Of a stretch of 64,000 bases of DNA, positions 53,853 through 63,381 are shown one piece after another; the stretch's first letter is position 1; each line of letters starts with the position of its first letter. Both the position numbers and the translations under genes were made by a program. This stretch comes from Gulosibacter hominis (lineage in GTDB: Bacteria > Actinomycetota > Actinomycetes > Actinomycetales > Microbacteriaceae): NCBI RefSeq assembly GCF_904842695.1, contig NZ_CAJGWQ010000001.1:372001-436000 (forward strand), written 5' to 3'. The notes beneath the pieces are model-generated. The model did no database searches and was not told where the DNA came from. It saw only the letters and a program-made list of their open reading frames with translations.

Positions 53853-55186
53853 GCCCGCACCCCGCTATAGCCGTAGTTCATCGGTGCGAATGTGCCGCCC
53901 TCACCGCTCCACCGAGCCGGTTGCGCGGCAGCCGCGTGCGAGGCGGGCGCCCGCGTCAGTTCATCGGAATCAACCAGCGATACCCGTCCCGGCCGCGGTG
54001 CCGGCGCACCGGTGGCGGCAAGCTCACCACCGCTGCGGTCAAATAGCACCACCGCTTCGACCACACCGGCATGCACGGCACCGGTGGGTGCAATGATCTC
54101 CCGCACCCGACGCTTGCCCTGCGGCGTCATCTCGAGATGCACCACCAGGTCGATAGTGTTCGCGACAGTGGGTACCACAAAGGATGCGTCAATATTGCGC
54201 CCCGCCAAAAGTGGCAGCGTCGATAGCTTCACCAGTGCATCCCGGGCTGAGTTCGCGTGAATCGTGCACATCCCCGGCACGCCCGAGTTGAGCGCAATAA
54301 TCAGCTCAAGTGCCTCGGCCTCACGCACCTCGCCGACCACGAGCCGATCCGGACGCATCCGTAGCGCCTCTTTCACGAGCCGCCGCAGCGTAATTTCACC
54401 GGTTCCTTCCAGTGACGGCTGTCGGCACTGCAGCGCGACCACATCGCGCGCCACCACATCCAGCTCGAAGGTTTCCTCTACTGTGACGATGCGTTCGCGC
54501 GCCCCAACCGCCGCCAATAGCGCCGTCACCATAGTTGTTTTCCCGGTATGGGTGGCCCCCGACACCAGCACATTCGCACCGGCAACCACCGCTGACCGCA
54601 GCATCGCAGCCGCCTCGGGCGTGAGCGAACCGGCATCCACGAGCGCGTTCAAATCACGCACGCGCCTGCCAAACTTCCGAATATTTATGGATGGATACCG
54701 GCGCGCGATTTCGGGAATGACCACGTGCAGTCGCGAACCATCCGGCAGGGATGCATCCACAAACGGGCTCGAAACATCCACCCGCCGCCCGGTTGACTGC
54801 AGCATCCGGTCGATGAGGTCACGCAGCTCGTCAGCGGGAATCACCGTGGAGGTCAACTCAGCAACACCGTTGCGGGCAACAAACACCCGGGTTGGTGCGT
54901 TCACCCAGATTTCTTCGACCTCGGGGTCGTCGAGATACGGCTGCAGCGCACCGTACCCGGTGATCTGCGCGAGTACCGCCTCAATAACTGCGTGCTCATC
55001 GGCAATAATCGGCCCGGTATTCGCAAGGGTGTGCTCCACATAGCCGCGCACCTGTGTGGCCACGAGCTCGCGAGCGTCGGCGCCGCGTCCGAGTTCAATT
55101 CCTTCTCGACGCACGCGTTCGCGGACAAGCTGCGTAATTTCTGCAACGGCGGTGTTCACGGGCGCTATCTTGAACGAATTTTGCAA
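53849..55186 (-). CDS. tadA: Pilus assembly/secretion ATPase TadA (CpaF)
   Basis: 445 aa hexameric ATPase. N-terminal domain with YLDDPEVEEIWVNAPTRVFV; Walker A SGATHTGKTTMVTALLAA near residue 215; Asp box VTVEETFELDV; Walker B region MRPDRLVVGEVREAEALELI; His box GVPGMCTIHANSARDAL. First gene of the operon. The listed start is a TTG; a GTG at 55162 would give a more usual N-terminus. A Pro-rich tail follows the core. No prepilin peptidase is in view. Confidence 0.9.
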   Translation of the reverse strand: MQNSFKIAPVNTAVAEITQLVRERVRREGIELGRGADARELVATQVRGYVEHTLANTGPIIADEHAVIEAVLAQITGYGALQPYLDDPEVEEIWVNAPTRVFVARNGVAELTSTVIPADELRDLIDRMLQSTGRRVDVSSPFVDASLPDGSRLHVVIPEIARRYPSINIRKFGRRVRDLNALVDAGSLTPEAAAMLRSAVVAGANVLVSGATHTGKTTMVTALLAAVGARERIVTVEETFELDVVARDVVALQCRQPSLEGTGEITLRRLVKEALRMRPDRLVVGEVREAEALELIIALNSGVPGMCTIHANSARDALVKLSTLPLLAGRNIDASFVVPTVANTIDLVVHLEMTPQGKRRVREIIAPTGAVHAGVVEAVVLFDRSGGELAATGAPAPRPGRVSLVDSDELTRAPASHAAAAQPARWSGEGGTFAPMNYGYSGVRA

Positions 55187-55211
55187 CGAGTGCAGAAGTT
55201 ATCCACAGGCT

Positions 55212-55315
55212 GGGCCCCAGGCACCACACCAATCCGTTCGCGTACACCGCAAATGCTCAGAGACACCGCTATAGCGGTGTACCCCGGAATTTGCGGTGTA
55301 CGAGAGAAAGCGCGC
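55212..55315. repeat. Palindromic repeat element, copy A
   Basis: 14-bp perfect outer arms CGTACACCGCAAAT (55241-55254) / ATTTGCGGTGTACG (55289-55302) enclose an inner hairpin ACACCGC-TATA-GCGGTGT. Matches 56107-56212 at about 88% over ~104 bp. It lies between tadA and the VIT1-like gene. Confidence 0.9.
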
Positions 55316-55342
55316 AGCCCAGTTCAGTGCTGGAATTGGTAC

Positions 55343-56083
55343 ATGAACGCAAACAATGTCCGCCCTGCCGAACCACAGCATCCCGCCGCTGATGCCCACT
55401 CGGGCGACCACTCGCAACGGCTGAACTGGTTGCGAGCCGGCGTGCTCGGCGCCAACGACGGCGTGGTCTCAACCGCCGCGCTGGTGGTCGGTGTGGCTGC
55501 GGCAACACCCGAGTTCACTCCCCTGCTGATTGCCGGTGTTTCGGCATTGCTGGCCGGCGCGATGTCGATGGCTGTCGGTGAGTACGTCTCGGTATCGACG
55601 CAGCGCGACACCGAAAAGGCGCTGATCGCAAAAGAAAGGTGGGAGCTCGAGCAGATGCCCGAGCAGGAGCTTGAAGAGCTCACCCAGCTGTACCAGGCCA
55701 AGGGGCTGCAGCGTGAAACCGCGGAGCAGGTTGCCCGCGAACTGCACGAACACGATGCTCTTGCCGCACATCTCGAAACCGAATTGCACATGGGCGGCGA
55801 AGATGAACTCACCAATCCCTGGGTCGCTGCTGGCGCATCCGCTCTCGCCTTCACGCTTGGCGCGATCCTGCCGCTTTTGGCAGTGCTGTTCGTGCCCGGC
55901 GCAGCAAAAATTCCGGTGACTTTCGCGGTGGTGCTGGTCGCGCTCGGTATCACCGGCTGGCTGTCGGCAAAGCTTGGTCAGGCGCCCGTTCGGCCCGCGG
56001 TGCTGCGCGTAATCGGCGGTGGTGCGCTCGCCCTGCTCATCACCTTCGCGATTGGCTCACTGCTGGGCACTTCGGTCGCCTAA
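55343..56083 (+). CDS. VIT1/CCC1-type iron-manganese transporter
   Basis: 246 aa. RLNWLRAGVLGANDGVVSTA opens helix 1, with GAMSMAVGEYVSVSTQRDTE closing helix 2, the Met and Gly-rich metal path of the family. A cytoplasmic helical region follows (~85-155) with Glu/His residues (HEHDALAAHLETELHMGG) for metal binding, then three C-terminal helices. Moves Fe2+ or Mn2+ out of the cytosol. The ATG at 55343 starts the family-length protein; a longer in-frame opening to 54992 is not real. Flanked on both sides by a palindromic repeat. Confidence 0.9.
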   Translation: MNANNVRPAEPQHPAADAHSGDHSQRLNWLRAGVLGANDGVVSTAALVVGVAAATPEFTPLLIAGVSALLAGAMSMAVGEYVSVSTQRDTEKALIAKERWELEQMPEQELEELTQLYQAKGLQRETAEQVARELHEHDALAAHLETELHMGGEDELTNPWVAAGASALAFTLGAILPLLAVLFVPGAAKIPVTFAVVLVALGITGWLSAKLGQAPVRPAVLRVIGGGALALLITFAIGSLLGTSVA

Positions 56084-56106
56084 GGGATGCGCTGACCGCG
56101 GCAGCC

Positions 56107-56212
56107 GGGCCACCGGCACCACACCCGACCGCTCGGGTACACCGCAAATACTCAGAGACACCGCTATAGCGGTGTACCCCAGCATTTGCGGTGTACCCGA
56201 GAAAAAGCGCGC
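56107..56212. repeat. Palindromic repeat element, copy B
   Basis: 18-bp perfect outer arms CTCGGGTACACCGCAAAT (56132-56149) / ATTTGCGGTGTACCCGAG (56184-56201) and the same inner hairpin as copy A. Where A and B differ in the arms, both sides change together. The 244-bp gap 56084-56327 holds nothing else before the tRNA. Confidence 0.9.
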
Positions 56213-56327
56213 GAGAGAAACTGCGAGCGTTACGCAGCGCGCGAGCAGCGCGCACAGCGGCAGCGGGGGCTCGCTGTTCGTAAGTTCTGCCGCGACCCGC
56301 TAAACTGAACTGTCCCTTGAGGGATTC

Positions 56328-56408
56328 GCGGGCGTGGTGGAATTGGTAGACACGCAGGATTTAGGTTCCTGTGCCTTGCGCGTGGGGGTTCAAGTCCCCC
56401 CGCCCGCA
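56328..56408 (+). tRNA. tRNA-Leu (anticodon TAG)
   Basis: Acceptor GCGGGCG / CGCCCGC, anticodon loop TTTAGGT giving TAG (reads CTA/CTN), long class II variable arm (TGCCTTGCGCGT), T-arm GGGGG-TTCAAGT-CCCCC. CCA not encoded. Confidence 0.95.
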
Positions 56409-56450
56409 CACTTGATTCAAACCTCGGCGCACTGCAAAAACGCCCGAGCA

Positions 56451-57071
56451 CTACCCCGCAAACACGCGACGCAACTGCGCCGCGAGCGCCACAAACGCCC
56501 GGGACCGATGGCTCACAGCGTTTTTCTCTTCGGCGCTGAGTTCGGCCGCCGCGCGCGTCTCGCCCTCGGGCAGGAAGATCGGGTCGTATCCAAACCCACC
56601 GGTTCCGTGGCGTTCGCGCAGCACCGATCCGGGCCATTCCCCGCGCACCGCGATCTCTTCCGCATTCGGCACCACGAGCGCCGCGGCGCACACGAACTTG
56701 GCGGCGCGCGCTTCGTCGGGGATATCGGCGAGCTGCCACAGCAGCAGGTCGACATTGTCGGCATCGTCCCGCCCCGGCCCCGACCAGCGCGCCGAAAGAA
56801 TGCCCGGCGAGCCGCCCATCGCATCCACGCACAGGCCTGAGTCGTCAGCGATTGCGGGCAGTCCGGTGCGGTCGGCCGCATCCCGCGCTTTAATCAGCGC
56901 GTTTGCCTCGAATGTCAGGCCGTTTTCGACGGGGCCAGCACCGGTATCGCCGATCAGTTCCAGCCCGAGTTCGTCGAGCACCGGGGCCAGGATGCGTCGC
57001 AGCTCGGCAAGCTTGTGGGCATTACGCGACGCAAACACAATTTGCCGAGGCTCGGCCACCTCGCCGTTCAT
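56451..57071 (-). CDS. rdgB: Non-canonical purine NTP pyrophosphatase (ITPase)
   Basis: 206 aa. Cleanses dITP and XTP from the nucleotide pool. [12 protein letters not shown] at the N-terminus, [40 protein letters not shown] and the C-terminal SHRSRAF are all family motifs. The ATG overlaps the rph stop by 4 bp. Third gene of murI-rph-rdgB. Confidence 0.96.
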   Translation of the reverse strand: MNGEVAEPRQIVFASRNAHKLAELRRILAPVLDELGLELIGDTGAGPVENGLTFEANALIKARDAADRTGLPAIADDSGLCVDAMGGSPGILSARWSGPGRDDADNVDLLLWQLADIPDEARAAKFVCAAALVVPNAEEIAVRGEWPGSVLRERHGTGGFGYDPIFLPEGETRAAAELSAEEKNAVSHRSRAFVALAAQLRRVFAG

Positions 57072-57799
57072 CGGGCGAGCACTTCCTGCTGGATGCGCAC
57101 GAGCTCTTTGTTGCCGTGCAGTGCCAGGTCGAGCAGCGCATCCAGCTCGCCGCGGTCAAACGGCACACCCTCGGCGGTGCCCTGCACCTCAACAAATTTT
57201 CCGCTGCCGGTCATCACCACGTTCATATCGGTTTCGGCGCGCACATCCTCTTCATAGGGCAGATCGAGCATCGGCGTCCCGTCGATAATGCCCACTGAGA
57301 TCGCGGCAACCGTGTCGGTGAGAACCTCAGCTTTGCGGCCAATGAGTTTTTTACGGCGAGCCCACTCGATCGAGTCGGCCAGAGCCACGAACGCGCCGGT
57401 GATGGCGGCAGTGCGAGTGCCACCATCGGCCTGCAGCACATCGCAGTCGACCACGATGGTGTTGTCGCCCAGCGCCTCGGTGTCGATCGCGGCGCGCAGC
57501 GAACGGCCGATCAGCCGCGAAATCTCATGCGTGCGGCCACCGATTTTGCCCTTCACCGACTCGCGCTGACTGCGTTCGTTGGTGGCTCGCGGCAGCATGG
57601 CATATTCGGCGGTCACCCAGCCGCGGCCCTGCCCGGTGAGCCACTTCGGTACACCGGCGGTGAAGGATGCGGTGCACAGCACGCGGGTGCGGCCAAACGA
57701 AATCAGCGCCGATCCCTCAGCCTGCTCGCTCCAGCCTCGCTCGATCGTGATTGGGCGCAGTTCGTTGGCGGCACGCCCATCGGCACGCTTTTTTGTCAT
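57068..57799 (-). CDS. rph: Ribonuclease PH
   Basis: 243 aa phosphorolytic 3'-5' exonuclease for tRNA 3' ends. [65 protein letters not shown] are conserved. The ATG overlaps the murI stop by 4 bp, so the three genes are read as one unit. Confidence 0.97.
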   Translation of the reverse strand: MTKKRADGRAANELRPITIERGWSEQAEGSALISFGRTRVLCTASFTAGVPKWLTGQGRGWVTAEYAMLPRATNERSQRESVKGKIGGRTHEISRLIGRSLRAAIDTEALGDNTIVVDCDVLQADGGTRTAAITGAFVALADSIEWARRKKLIGRKAEVLTDTVAAISVGIIDGTPMLDLPYEEDVRAETDMNVVMTGSGKFVEVQGTAEGVPFDRGELDALLDLALHGNKELVRIQQEVLAR

Positions 57800-58680
57800 T
57801 GCGCAGTTTCCTCTCCATCGGTTTTGGTGACCACAGCAGCGGCACCGTGCAGGTTTTCGGTCGGTTCCGGCAGTGTGATTGCGCCGGTGCGGAGTAATTC
57901 GACGTGTTCAACACTGGCGCCCAAAAATCGGTTTGCCAGGGTTCGGAAGGCGGCAGTGTTCGCTCCGGTGGCGCGATAGTTATATTTCGGCACCGTACTC
58001 GTGTCGTTTAACAGCTGGTGCTCGACCAGCGTCCGGTACACATCCTTGGCAGTTTCGACGTCGCTTGACACCAGCTGTACCTCGGGCCCGAGCACATAGC
58101 CGAGCACTCCTTTGAGATAGGGATAGTGGGTGCAGCCGAGCACGACGGTGTCGACTTCGGCCTCCTGCAGCGGCGCGAGATATTCGGTGGCCACGCGCAC
58201 GACTTCAGCCGAGGTGGTGTCGCCGCGCTCCACAAAATCAACGAAGGCCGGGCAGGCCCGTGCGCTCAGTTGCAGATCGACCGCGGCCGCGAACGCATCC
58301 TGGTAGGCACCGGATGCGATGGTTGCTTCGGTGCCGATCACACCCACACGCCCCGAGCGGGTGGCACGCACCGCTGCACGCACAGCCGGTGCGATCACCT
58401 CGATTACGGGTATGTCGTAACGTTCGCGGGCGTCGCGCAGCACCGCTGCCGAGGCGGTATTGCAGGCGATAACGAGCATTTTGGCGCCCTCATTGGCGAG
58501 CTCGTCGAGAATTTCGAGCGACCAGCGCCGCACATCCGCAATTGATTTTGATCCATAGGGTGTGTGCAGGGTGTCGCCCACATAGGTGATTGATTCGTGA
58601 GGCAGCTGCGCCCGGATCTCTCGTGCCACCGTCAATCCGCCGACGCCCGAGTCAAAAATTCCAATGGGTGCGCTACTCAC
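57796..58680 (-). CDS. murI: Glutamate racemase
   Basis: 294 aa. Supplies D-glutamate for peptidoglycan. [15 protein letters not shown] with catalytic Asp, [13 protein letters not shown] with the first catalytic Cys, and [14 protein letters not shown] with the second. The GTG at 58680 is chosen: TAAGAT ends eight nt upstream (leaderless), and an in-frame extension to 58770 overlaps the divergent pncB start. Confidence 0.95.
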   Translation of the reverse strand: MSSAPIGIFDSGVGGLTVAREIRAQLPHESITYVGDTLHTPYGSKSIADVRRWSLEILDELANEGAKMLVIACNTASAAVLRDARERYDIPVIEVIAPAVRAAVRATRSGRVGVIGTEATIASGAYQDAFAAAVDLQLSARACPAFVDFVERGDTTSAEVVRVATEYLAPLQEAEVDTVVLGCTHYPYLKGVLGYVLGPEVQLVSSDVETAKDVYRTLVEHQLLNDTSTVPKYNYRATGANTAAFRTLANRFLGASVEHVELLRTGAITLPEPTENLHGAAAVVTKTDGEETAQ

Positions 58681-58749
58681 AGCCGACCATCTTACGTCGC
58701 ATGTCCGATTATCGGCTGCTCGTTCGGCGGCAGGCGCTAGGGTTTTGAT

Positions 58750-60135
58750 ATGTCGCAGGCTAATTCGCACACTCCCCTATCCGGCCCGGTTCCAGCGTCA
58801 GGCCCGGTTCCAGCATCCACCGCGCTATTAACCGACCACTACGAACTCACCATGGTCGATGCCGCGCTGCAGGATGGCACCGCTGATCGCGAGTGTGTGT
58901 TCGAGCTGTTTGCCCGCAAGCTGCCGAACGATCGCCGATACGGCGTTGTCGCTGGCGTCGGGCGGGCGCTCGAGCAGCTCGCGCACTTCCGTTTTGACGA
59001 TGCCGAGCTCGAATTTTTGCGTGCGCAGCGAGTGGTTTCGGATGCGACCCTCGACTGGCTCGCGAACTACCGGTTTTCGGGTTCGATTCGCGGCTACCGC
59101 GAGGGCGAGGTGTATTTTCCGCAATCGCCGCTGCTGGAGGTGCGTTCGAGCTTCGCCGAGGGCGTGGTTCTCGAGACGCTGCTGCTGAGCATCTACAACT
59201 ACGACTCAGCGGTGGCGTCAGCGGCCGCCCGCATGGTGGGTGCCGCAGATGGCCGCCCGCTTGCCGAGATGGGGTCGCGCCGCACCGGTGAGCGGTCAGC
59301 GGTTGCTGCCGCGCGAGCCGCCTATATTGCGGGTTTTGCGGCCACCTCAAATCTCGAGGCGGGCCGCAGCTACGGTGTTCCGACGATGGGCACCGCGGCG
59401 CACTCGTGGACGCTGCTGCACGATAGTGAACGGGATGCGTTCGCTGCGCAGATCGCGGCGCTCGGCACCGACACCACCCTGCTGATTGACACCTATGACG
59501 TAGCGTCCGCGGTACGCACCGCGATCGAGGTGGCCGGCCCCGAACTTGGCGGCGTGCGGCTCGATTCGGGTGATCTTCCGGTGCTGGTGCGCGAGGTGCG
59601 TGAACAGCTGGATGATCTGGGCGCGACCGGCACCAAAATCACCGTGACCAACGACCTGGATGAATTTGCCATCGCAGCGCTGGCGGCCTCGCCCGTCGAC
59701 TCGTATGGCGTGGGAACGAGCGTGGTCACCGGCTCGGGCGCGGTTGCCTCGGGCATGGTGTACAAGCTGGTTGCCCGCCGCGATGATGCCGGTGAGTGGG
59801 TGCCGGTTGCGAAGGCCTCGCCGGGCAAGCGCTCGATTGGCGGAATGAAATATGCGGTGCGGCGGCGCGATGAGCGCGGCGTTGCCACCGGTGAACTGAT
59901 TTCGGTCGGTGGGCTACCGGTTGGGGATGCGGACGATCGGCCACTGTTTGTTGACCTGGTCACCGACGGTGAGATTGCCACCGAATATACCGGCGCCGAG
60001 GGTGTGCAGGCTGCCCGCGAACACTGCGCTGCGGTCTTGCGTGAGCTTCCCCGCACGGCCAGGCGTTTGGGGAATGGCGACCCGGCCATTAACACCTATT
60101 TTGTGCATCCCGATGGCACGATGGAGCGCGCCTAG
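58750..60135 (+). CDS. pncB: Nicotinate phosphoribosyltransferase
   Basis: 461 aa. Salvages nicotinic acid to NaMN for [21 protein letters not shown] near residue 27, [20 protein letters not shown] with the catalytic region, [11 protein letters not shown] holding the phospho-His-type site, and [20 protein letters not shown] ends six nt before the ATG (leaderless). An 18-bp tandem duplication near codon 15 gives [12 protein letters not shown] before the conserved start of the fold. Confidence 0.95.
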   Translation: MSQANSHTPLSGPVPASGPVPASTALLTDHYELTMVDAALQDGTADRECVFELFARKLPNDRRYGVVAGVGRALEQLAHFRFDDAELEFLRAQRVVSDATLDWLANYRFSGSIRGYREGEVYFPQSPLLEVRSSFAEGVVLETLLLSIYNYDSAVASAAARMVGAADGRPLAEMGSRRTGERSAVAAARAAYIAGFAATSNLEAGRSYGVPTMGTAAHSWTLLHDSERDAFAAQIAALGTDTTLLIDTYDVASAVRTAIEVAGPELGGVRLDSGDLPVLVREVREQLDDLGATGTKITVTNDLDEFAIAALAASPVDSYGVGTSVVTGSGAVASGMVYKLVARRDDAGEWVPVAKASPGKRSIGGMKYAVRRRDERGVATGELISVGGLPVGDADDRPLFVDLVTDGEIATEYTGAEGVQAAREHCAAVLRELPRTARRLGNGDPAINTYFVHPDGTMERA

Positions 60136-60152
60136 GGCTGGGCTGCAAATAG

Positions 60153-60192
60153 GCAGCGGCGGCGTGGAAGTTTCACCACGCCGCCGCCGCTA
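60153..60192. terminator. GC-rich hairpin between pncB and the DUF3039 gene
   Basis: Stem AGCGGCGGCGTGG / CCACGCCGCCGCCGCT with an 8-nt loop. No T-run on either side, so termination strength is uncertain; the genes converge here. Confidence 0.55.
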
Positions 60193-60206
60193 TAAAGCCG
60201 ATTAAG

Positions 60207-60482
60207 CTACTCGTCGCGCATCATTTCGTAGATGCGTTTGCAATCGGGGCAGATTGGGAAGCGGTCGGGGTTAGCGTTTGGCTTCCATTTTTTGCCGCAC
60301 AGTGCGCGCACGGCCTTGCCCGTAACCGCTGATTCAACGATCTTTTCTTTGCGAACGTAGTGCGCGAACTTATCGTGATCGCCATCGTCATACTGCTGGT
60401 CTTCGAGCAGCTCCTCCAGCTCGCGATCGAGCACGGCTGTGCCGCCGGCGGGTGCATCAGTTTCGAGAGGGGCGTTTGTCAT
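60207..60482 (-). CDS. DUF3039 protein with C-terminal zinc-finger-like Cys cluster
   Basis: 91 aa. HDKFAHYVRKEKIVESAVTG, then ALCGKKWKPNANPDRFPICP-type cluster (C…C-x2-C) and YEMMRDE. Conserved across actinobacteria, function unknown. TAGAAT ends six nt before the ATG (leaderless). Confidence 0.88.
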   Translation of the reverse strand: MTNAPLETDAPAGGTAVLDRELEELLEDQQYDDGDHDKFAHYVRKEKIVESAVTGKAVRALCGKKWKPNANPDRFPICPDCKRIYEMMRDE

Positions 60483-60535
60483 GGTGCCATTCTAGGCGCG
60501 ACACACTCGGCGTGGCGGTGGGTTCGGATGCGCGG

Positions 60536-62080
60536 CTAGTTTTGTTGCGCAAAGTGCAGCAGCTGCACGGCCCGACGTTCGTAGAGTTTGCCGCCGATGG
60601 CGACTCCACCCCACAGACATACGGCACCGATACCGACTGCCAGCGCGCTGGCCATGCCCACATACGCCCATGATGATTCGTTGATCGCGCGAATTGCCGC
60701 CAGGATCACCGGCAGGCACAGGGCGGCCTCGATGAGGCCGGCAACCGGATGCGCAAAAACGGCCGCGCCCCACGAACGAATCGGCTGGCTCAGCGGCGGG
60801 TCATCCGGTCGAGCCACCGCGTATGGCACCACCACCGACATGATCGAAGATCCTCCGAGCGACACCAGCAGCAGCGCCAATGCAACCGCGCCCGTGGCAA
60901 ACGCCTGTGGCCAGCCGTTCACAAACAGCCCCAAAAATGCCACGCCACCGACCACCGCCACGATGCCAATGATGAGCGACGGCAGTGCCCGACCGAAACG
61001 GTCGGCGCTCCCCCGCATCCCCGAAGTGAAATGCAGCCACGATGCCGAAGAATCAAACGCTAAATCGTTGTGAATGGCCCAGCCCAAAAGGAAGGTTGCT
61101 AGCGGCAGCGGTAGTAACGCCATCCAGCCGCGATCGGCACCACCGATCAACAGCGGAATCACGATCAGCACCGGCAGGATGATCACGGTCACCATCACCG
61201 TGACGTAGCGGTGATCGCGCAGCCAGGCCATCCCAATTCGCCACGCAATTGCCCGCGATGCGCCACCGGCGGCTGCTCCCATGAGCCCGAACCGACTCGC
61301 GCCACCATCAGAGCGCGTAACCAGCAACCGGCGCCCGGTGCGAACGCCGAATGCAAACAGCACCACCAGCAACACCAATAGCGGCGCTGCTGCAACGGCG
61401 AGCGTACGGGATGCGATTGCGGGGTCATCGAGCGAATTCGCGAGCATCGCGCCCGAAAGCGGCAGCCACAGGGCGGTTTCGGCATAGGCCGCGTCGAATT
61501 GCGCGATCGCTGCTTGCCAGGGCAGCAATAGCAGCGTGTATCCCGCGACCCCCACAGCCCCGGTAATGACATATCCCCCGATGGCTCGCGCCTCGCGTGC
61601 CACGCCATACTCCACCAGTCCGCGAGCGCTCACCACACCGGCGCGATCAATGAGCGTCAAGCACAGGCCCACCAGCCCTCCGGCCAGCAGCGTGCCGCCG
61701 TGCAACGAACTCATGGCGGTTAGCAGGCCGCCAAGTAGCCACACCACACCCCGTGGCGAGCACAGTGCCGCAATTAGTGCGCTGAACGCAGCGGTCGCCG
61801 GGCGCTGCCCGGCCTGCACCAGTGCCCGCTCATCGAGCGGATCTTCGGCGTGGGCAAACATTCCCACCAAAAACGCGAGCGCACCGGTCAGCAGACTCAG
61901 ATTCGCACGCCAAAAACGATCGGTTTCGCTTGGATCATCGAGCTGCCAGCTCAGCCCGACGAACACGCACACCGCAACAATTGCCAGCGCGAGTGCTGCC
62001 ACCTGTCGGCCGCGCGCGGGCGCATCCCGTCGTAGCGATTGCCGCAGGGATGTCCAGCTAAGTCGAACTACCGCACCCAT
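60536..62080 (-). CDS. Polytopic membrane protein, DUF6297-like ABC partner
   Basis: 514 aa with about 12 hydrophobic segments. No substrate motif. The ATG overlaps the stop of the ABC ATPase gene (TAATG), so it is the likely membrane half of that transporter. A basic patch (RRDAPARGRQVAAL) opens the protein. Confidence 0.8.
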   Translation of the reverse strand: MGAVVRLSWTSLRQSLRRDAPARGRQVAALALAIVAVCVFVGLSWQLDDPSETDRFWRANLSLLTGALAFLVGMFAHAEDPLDERALVQAGQRPATAAFSALIAALCSPRGVVWLLGGLLTAMSSLHGGTLLAGGLVGLCLTLIDRAGVVSARGLVEYGVAREARAIGGYVITGAVGVAGYTLLLLPWQAAIAQFDAAYAETALWLPLSGAMLANSLDDPAIASRTLAVAAAPLLVLLVVLFAFGVRTGRRLLVTRSDGGASRFGLMGAAAGGASRAIAWRIGMAWLRDHRYVTVMVTVIILPVLIVIPLLIGGADRGWMALLPLPLATFLLGWAIHNDLAFDSSASWLHFTSGMRGSADRFGRALPSLIIGIVAVVGGVAFLGLFVNGWPQAFATGAVALALLLVSLGGSSIMSVVVPYAVARPDDPPLSQPIRSWGAAVFAHPVAGLIEAALCLPVILAAIRAINESSWAYVGMASALAVGIGAVCLWGGVAIGGKLYERRAVQLLHFAQQN

Positions 62081-63270
62081 TAGCCGAACGAAATTTCTAG
62101 CCAGTCGAGCCCGGTGCTCTGTTCGGGGCCCCGCACCAGGCTGCGGAAGCGTTCCTCGAGCGTGATACCGTCACGCACCTCATCCACAGTGCCCTCGGCG
62201 AGCACCTCACCGCCGGCGATGACCACGACGTGGTCACAGGTGCGCTGCACGAGGTCCATCGAGTGGCTCGACAGCAGCACGGTGCCGCCGCGGTCGGCGT
62301 AGTCGATGAGCACGTCGATGAGCACACCGGCCGAAACCGGGTCGATGGTTTCAAACGGCTCGTCGAGCACCAGCAGCTGCGGCGAATGAATGAGCGTGGC
62401 TGCCAGCGCGAGCTTTTTGCGCATCCCCGCCGAATAGTCGGTCACCAACCGGTTGGCGCTGGAACGCAACTCAAACTGTTCGATGAGCGCGTCGGTGCGC
62501 TCAAGTGTTTGCGCGCGGTTAAGCCCGCGAATCGAACCAACATAGGCGAGATATTGGGCACCGGTGAGGTGTTCAAACATGCGCAGTCGATCGGGCAGCA
62601 CACCGATACGCCCTGCGGCTTCGCGTCGCGATTTCCACACGTCGACACCGGCAACCGTCACCGTACCCTTCGACGGCGGCAACAGTCCCGAGATGATGTT
62701 GAGCAGGGTGGTTTTACCGGCGCCGTTTGGACCAACAAGGCCCGAAAAAGAGCCCTGCCGAACGCCGTAGCTCACTTCGCTGAGTGCTCGTTTCGCGCCG
62801 AACGACTTACTGACGTCGTTAATCTGCAGGATGGTGTCACCGTAGTCACGTTCGGCCGCCGCGGTTTGCATCGCCACCGGGGTCATCGTGGCGAGCCCCT
62901 CGGCGGTTTGTTTGCCCAAACGCAGATCGCGTGGCTGAGCGGAAGGCGCTCCGGCGCTGTTGTTCGGTTCGTTTTCCGCAGCCGCCTGGTTCACACCGAG
63001 CGAACCAGTTTCGCGGGGCGACTCGGCCTCGACGGTGTCTACTTGGGCGGGTTCAACCCAGTTGACCACGGTCCACTCAGACTCTTGTCCGACCGCATCG
63101 AACTCGGCTGTTTCAAGCGTTACTGCCGGGTCGGGCCGCGAAGTGTTTGCGTCATCGCCCACAGTTATGGCCGCCACCAGGTTGAACGGGGCACTACCAG
63201 CCGGCGCGGCAGCTGTTTCAGCGTCACCGCGCGATGTATCTTCGGCTGCGTTTTCGTTCTCAGTGGTCAC
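62080..63270 (-). CDS. ABC transporter ATP-binding protein with disordered N-terminal extension
   Basis: 396 aa. Walker A GPNGAGKTTLLNIISGLL near residue 200, signature DYSAGMRKKLALAATLI, Walker B LLVLDEPFETIDP, switch LLSSHSMDLVQRTC. An acidic, probably disordered ~135 aa region precedes the ATPase fold, unusual for such exporters. GTG at 63270 has TAGCCT ending seven nt upstream (leaderless). Coupled to the membrane protein downstream. Confidence 0.9.
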   Translation of the reverse strand: MTTENENAAEDTSRGDAETAAAPAGSAPFNLVAAITVGDDANTSRPDPAVTLETAEFDAVGQESEWTVVNWVEPAQVDTVEAESPRETGSLGVNQAAAENEPNNSAGAPSAQPRDLRLGKQTAEGLATMTPVAMQTAAAERDYGDTILQINDVSKSFGAKRALSEVSYGVRQGSFSGLVGPNGAGKTTLLNIISGLLPPSKGTVTVAGVDVWKSRREAAGRIGVLPDRLRMFEHLTGAQYLAYVGSIRGLNRAQTLERTDALIEQFELRSSANRLVTDYSAGMRKKLALAATLIHSPQLLVLDEPFETIDPVSAGVLIDVLIDYADRGGTVLLSSHSMDLVQRTCDHVVVIAGGEVLAEGTVDEVRDGITLEERFRSLVRGPEQSTGLDWLEISFG

Positions 63271-63381
63271 CCAACCCAGGCTAGCAAGAGACAGTGGCTG
63301 AATGAGCACAGTCGGCTAACTGTGCATCAGTATGCTCGACTATCTCGGGCGCAAATTAGCGCGCTGGGCTTGGGATCCGTT

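Noticed and set aside
54992-55342. N-terminal extension of the VIT1-like protein
   Set aside because: The extension runs antisense through tadA and the palindromic repeat; family length fits the ATG at 55343.
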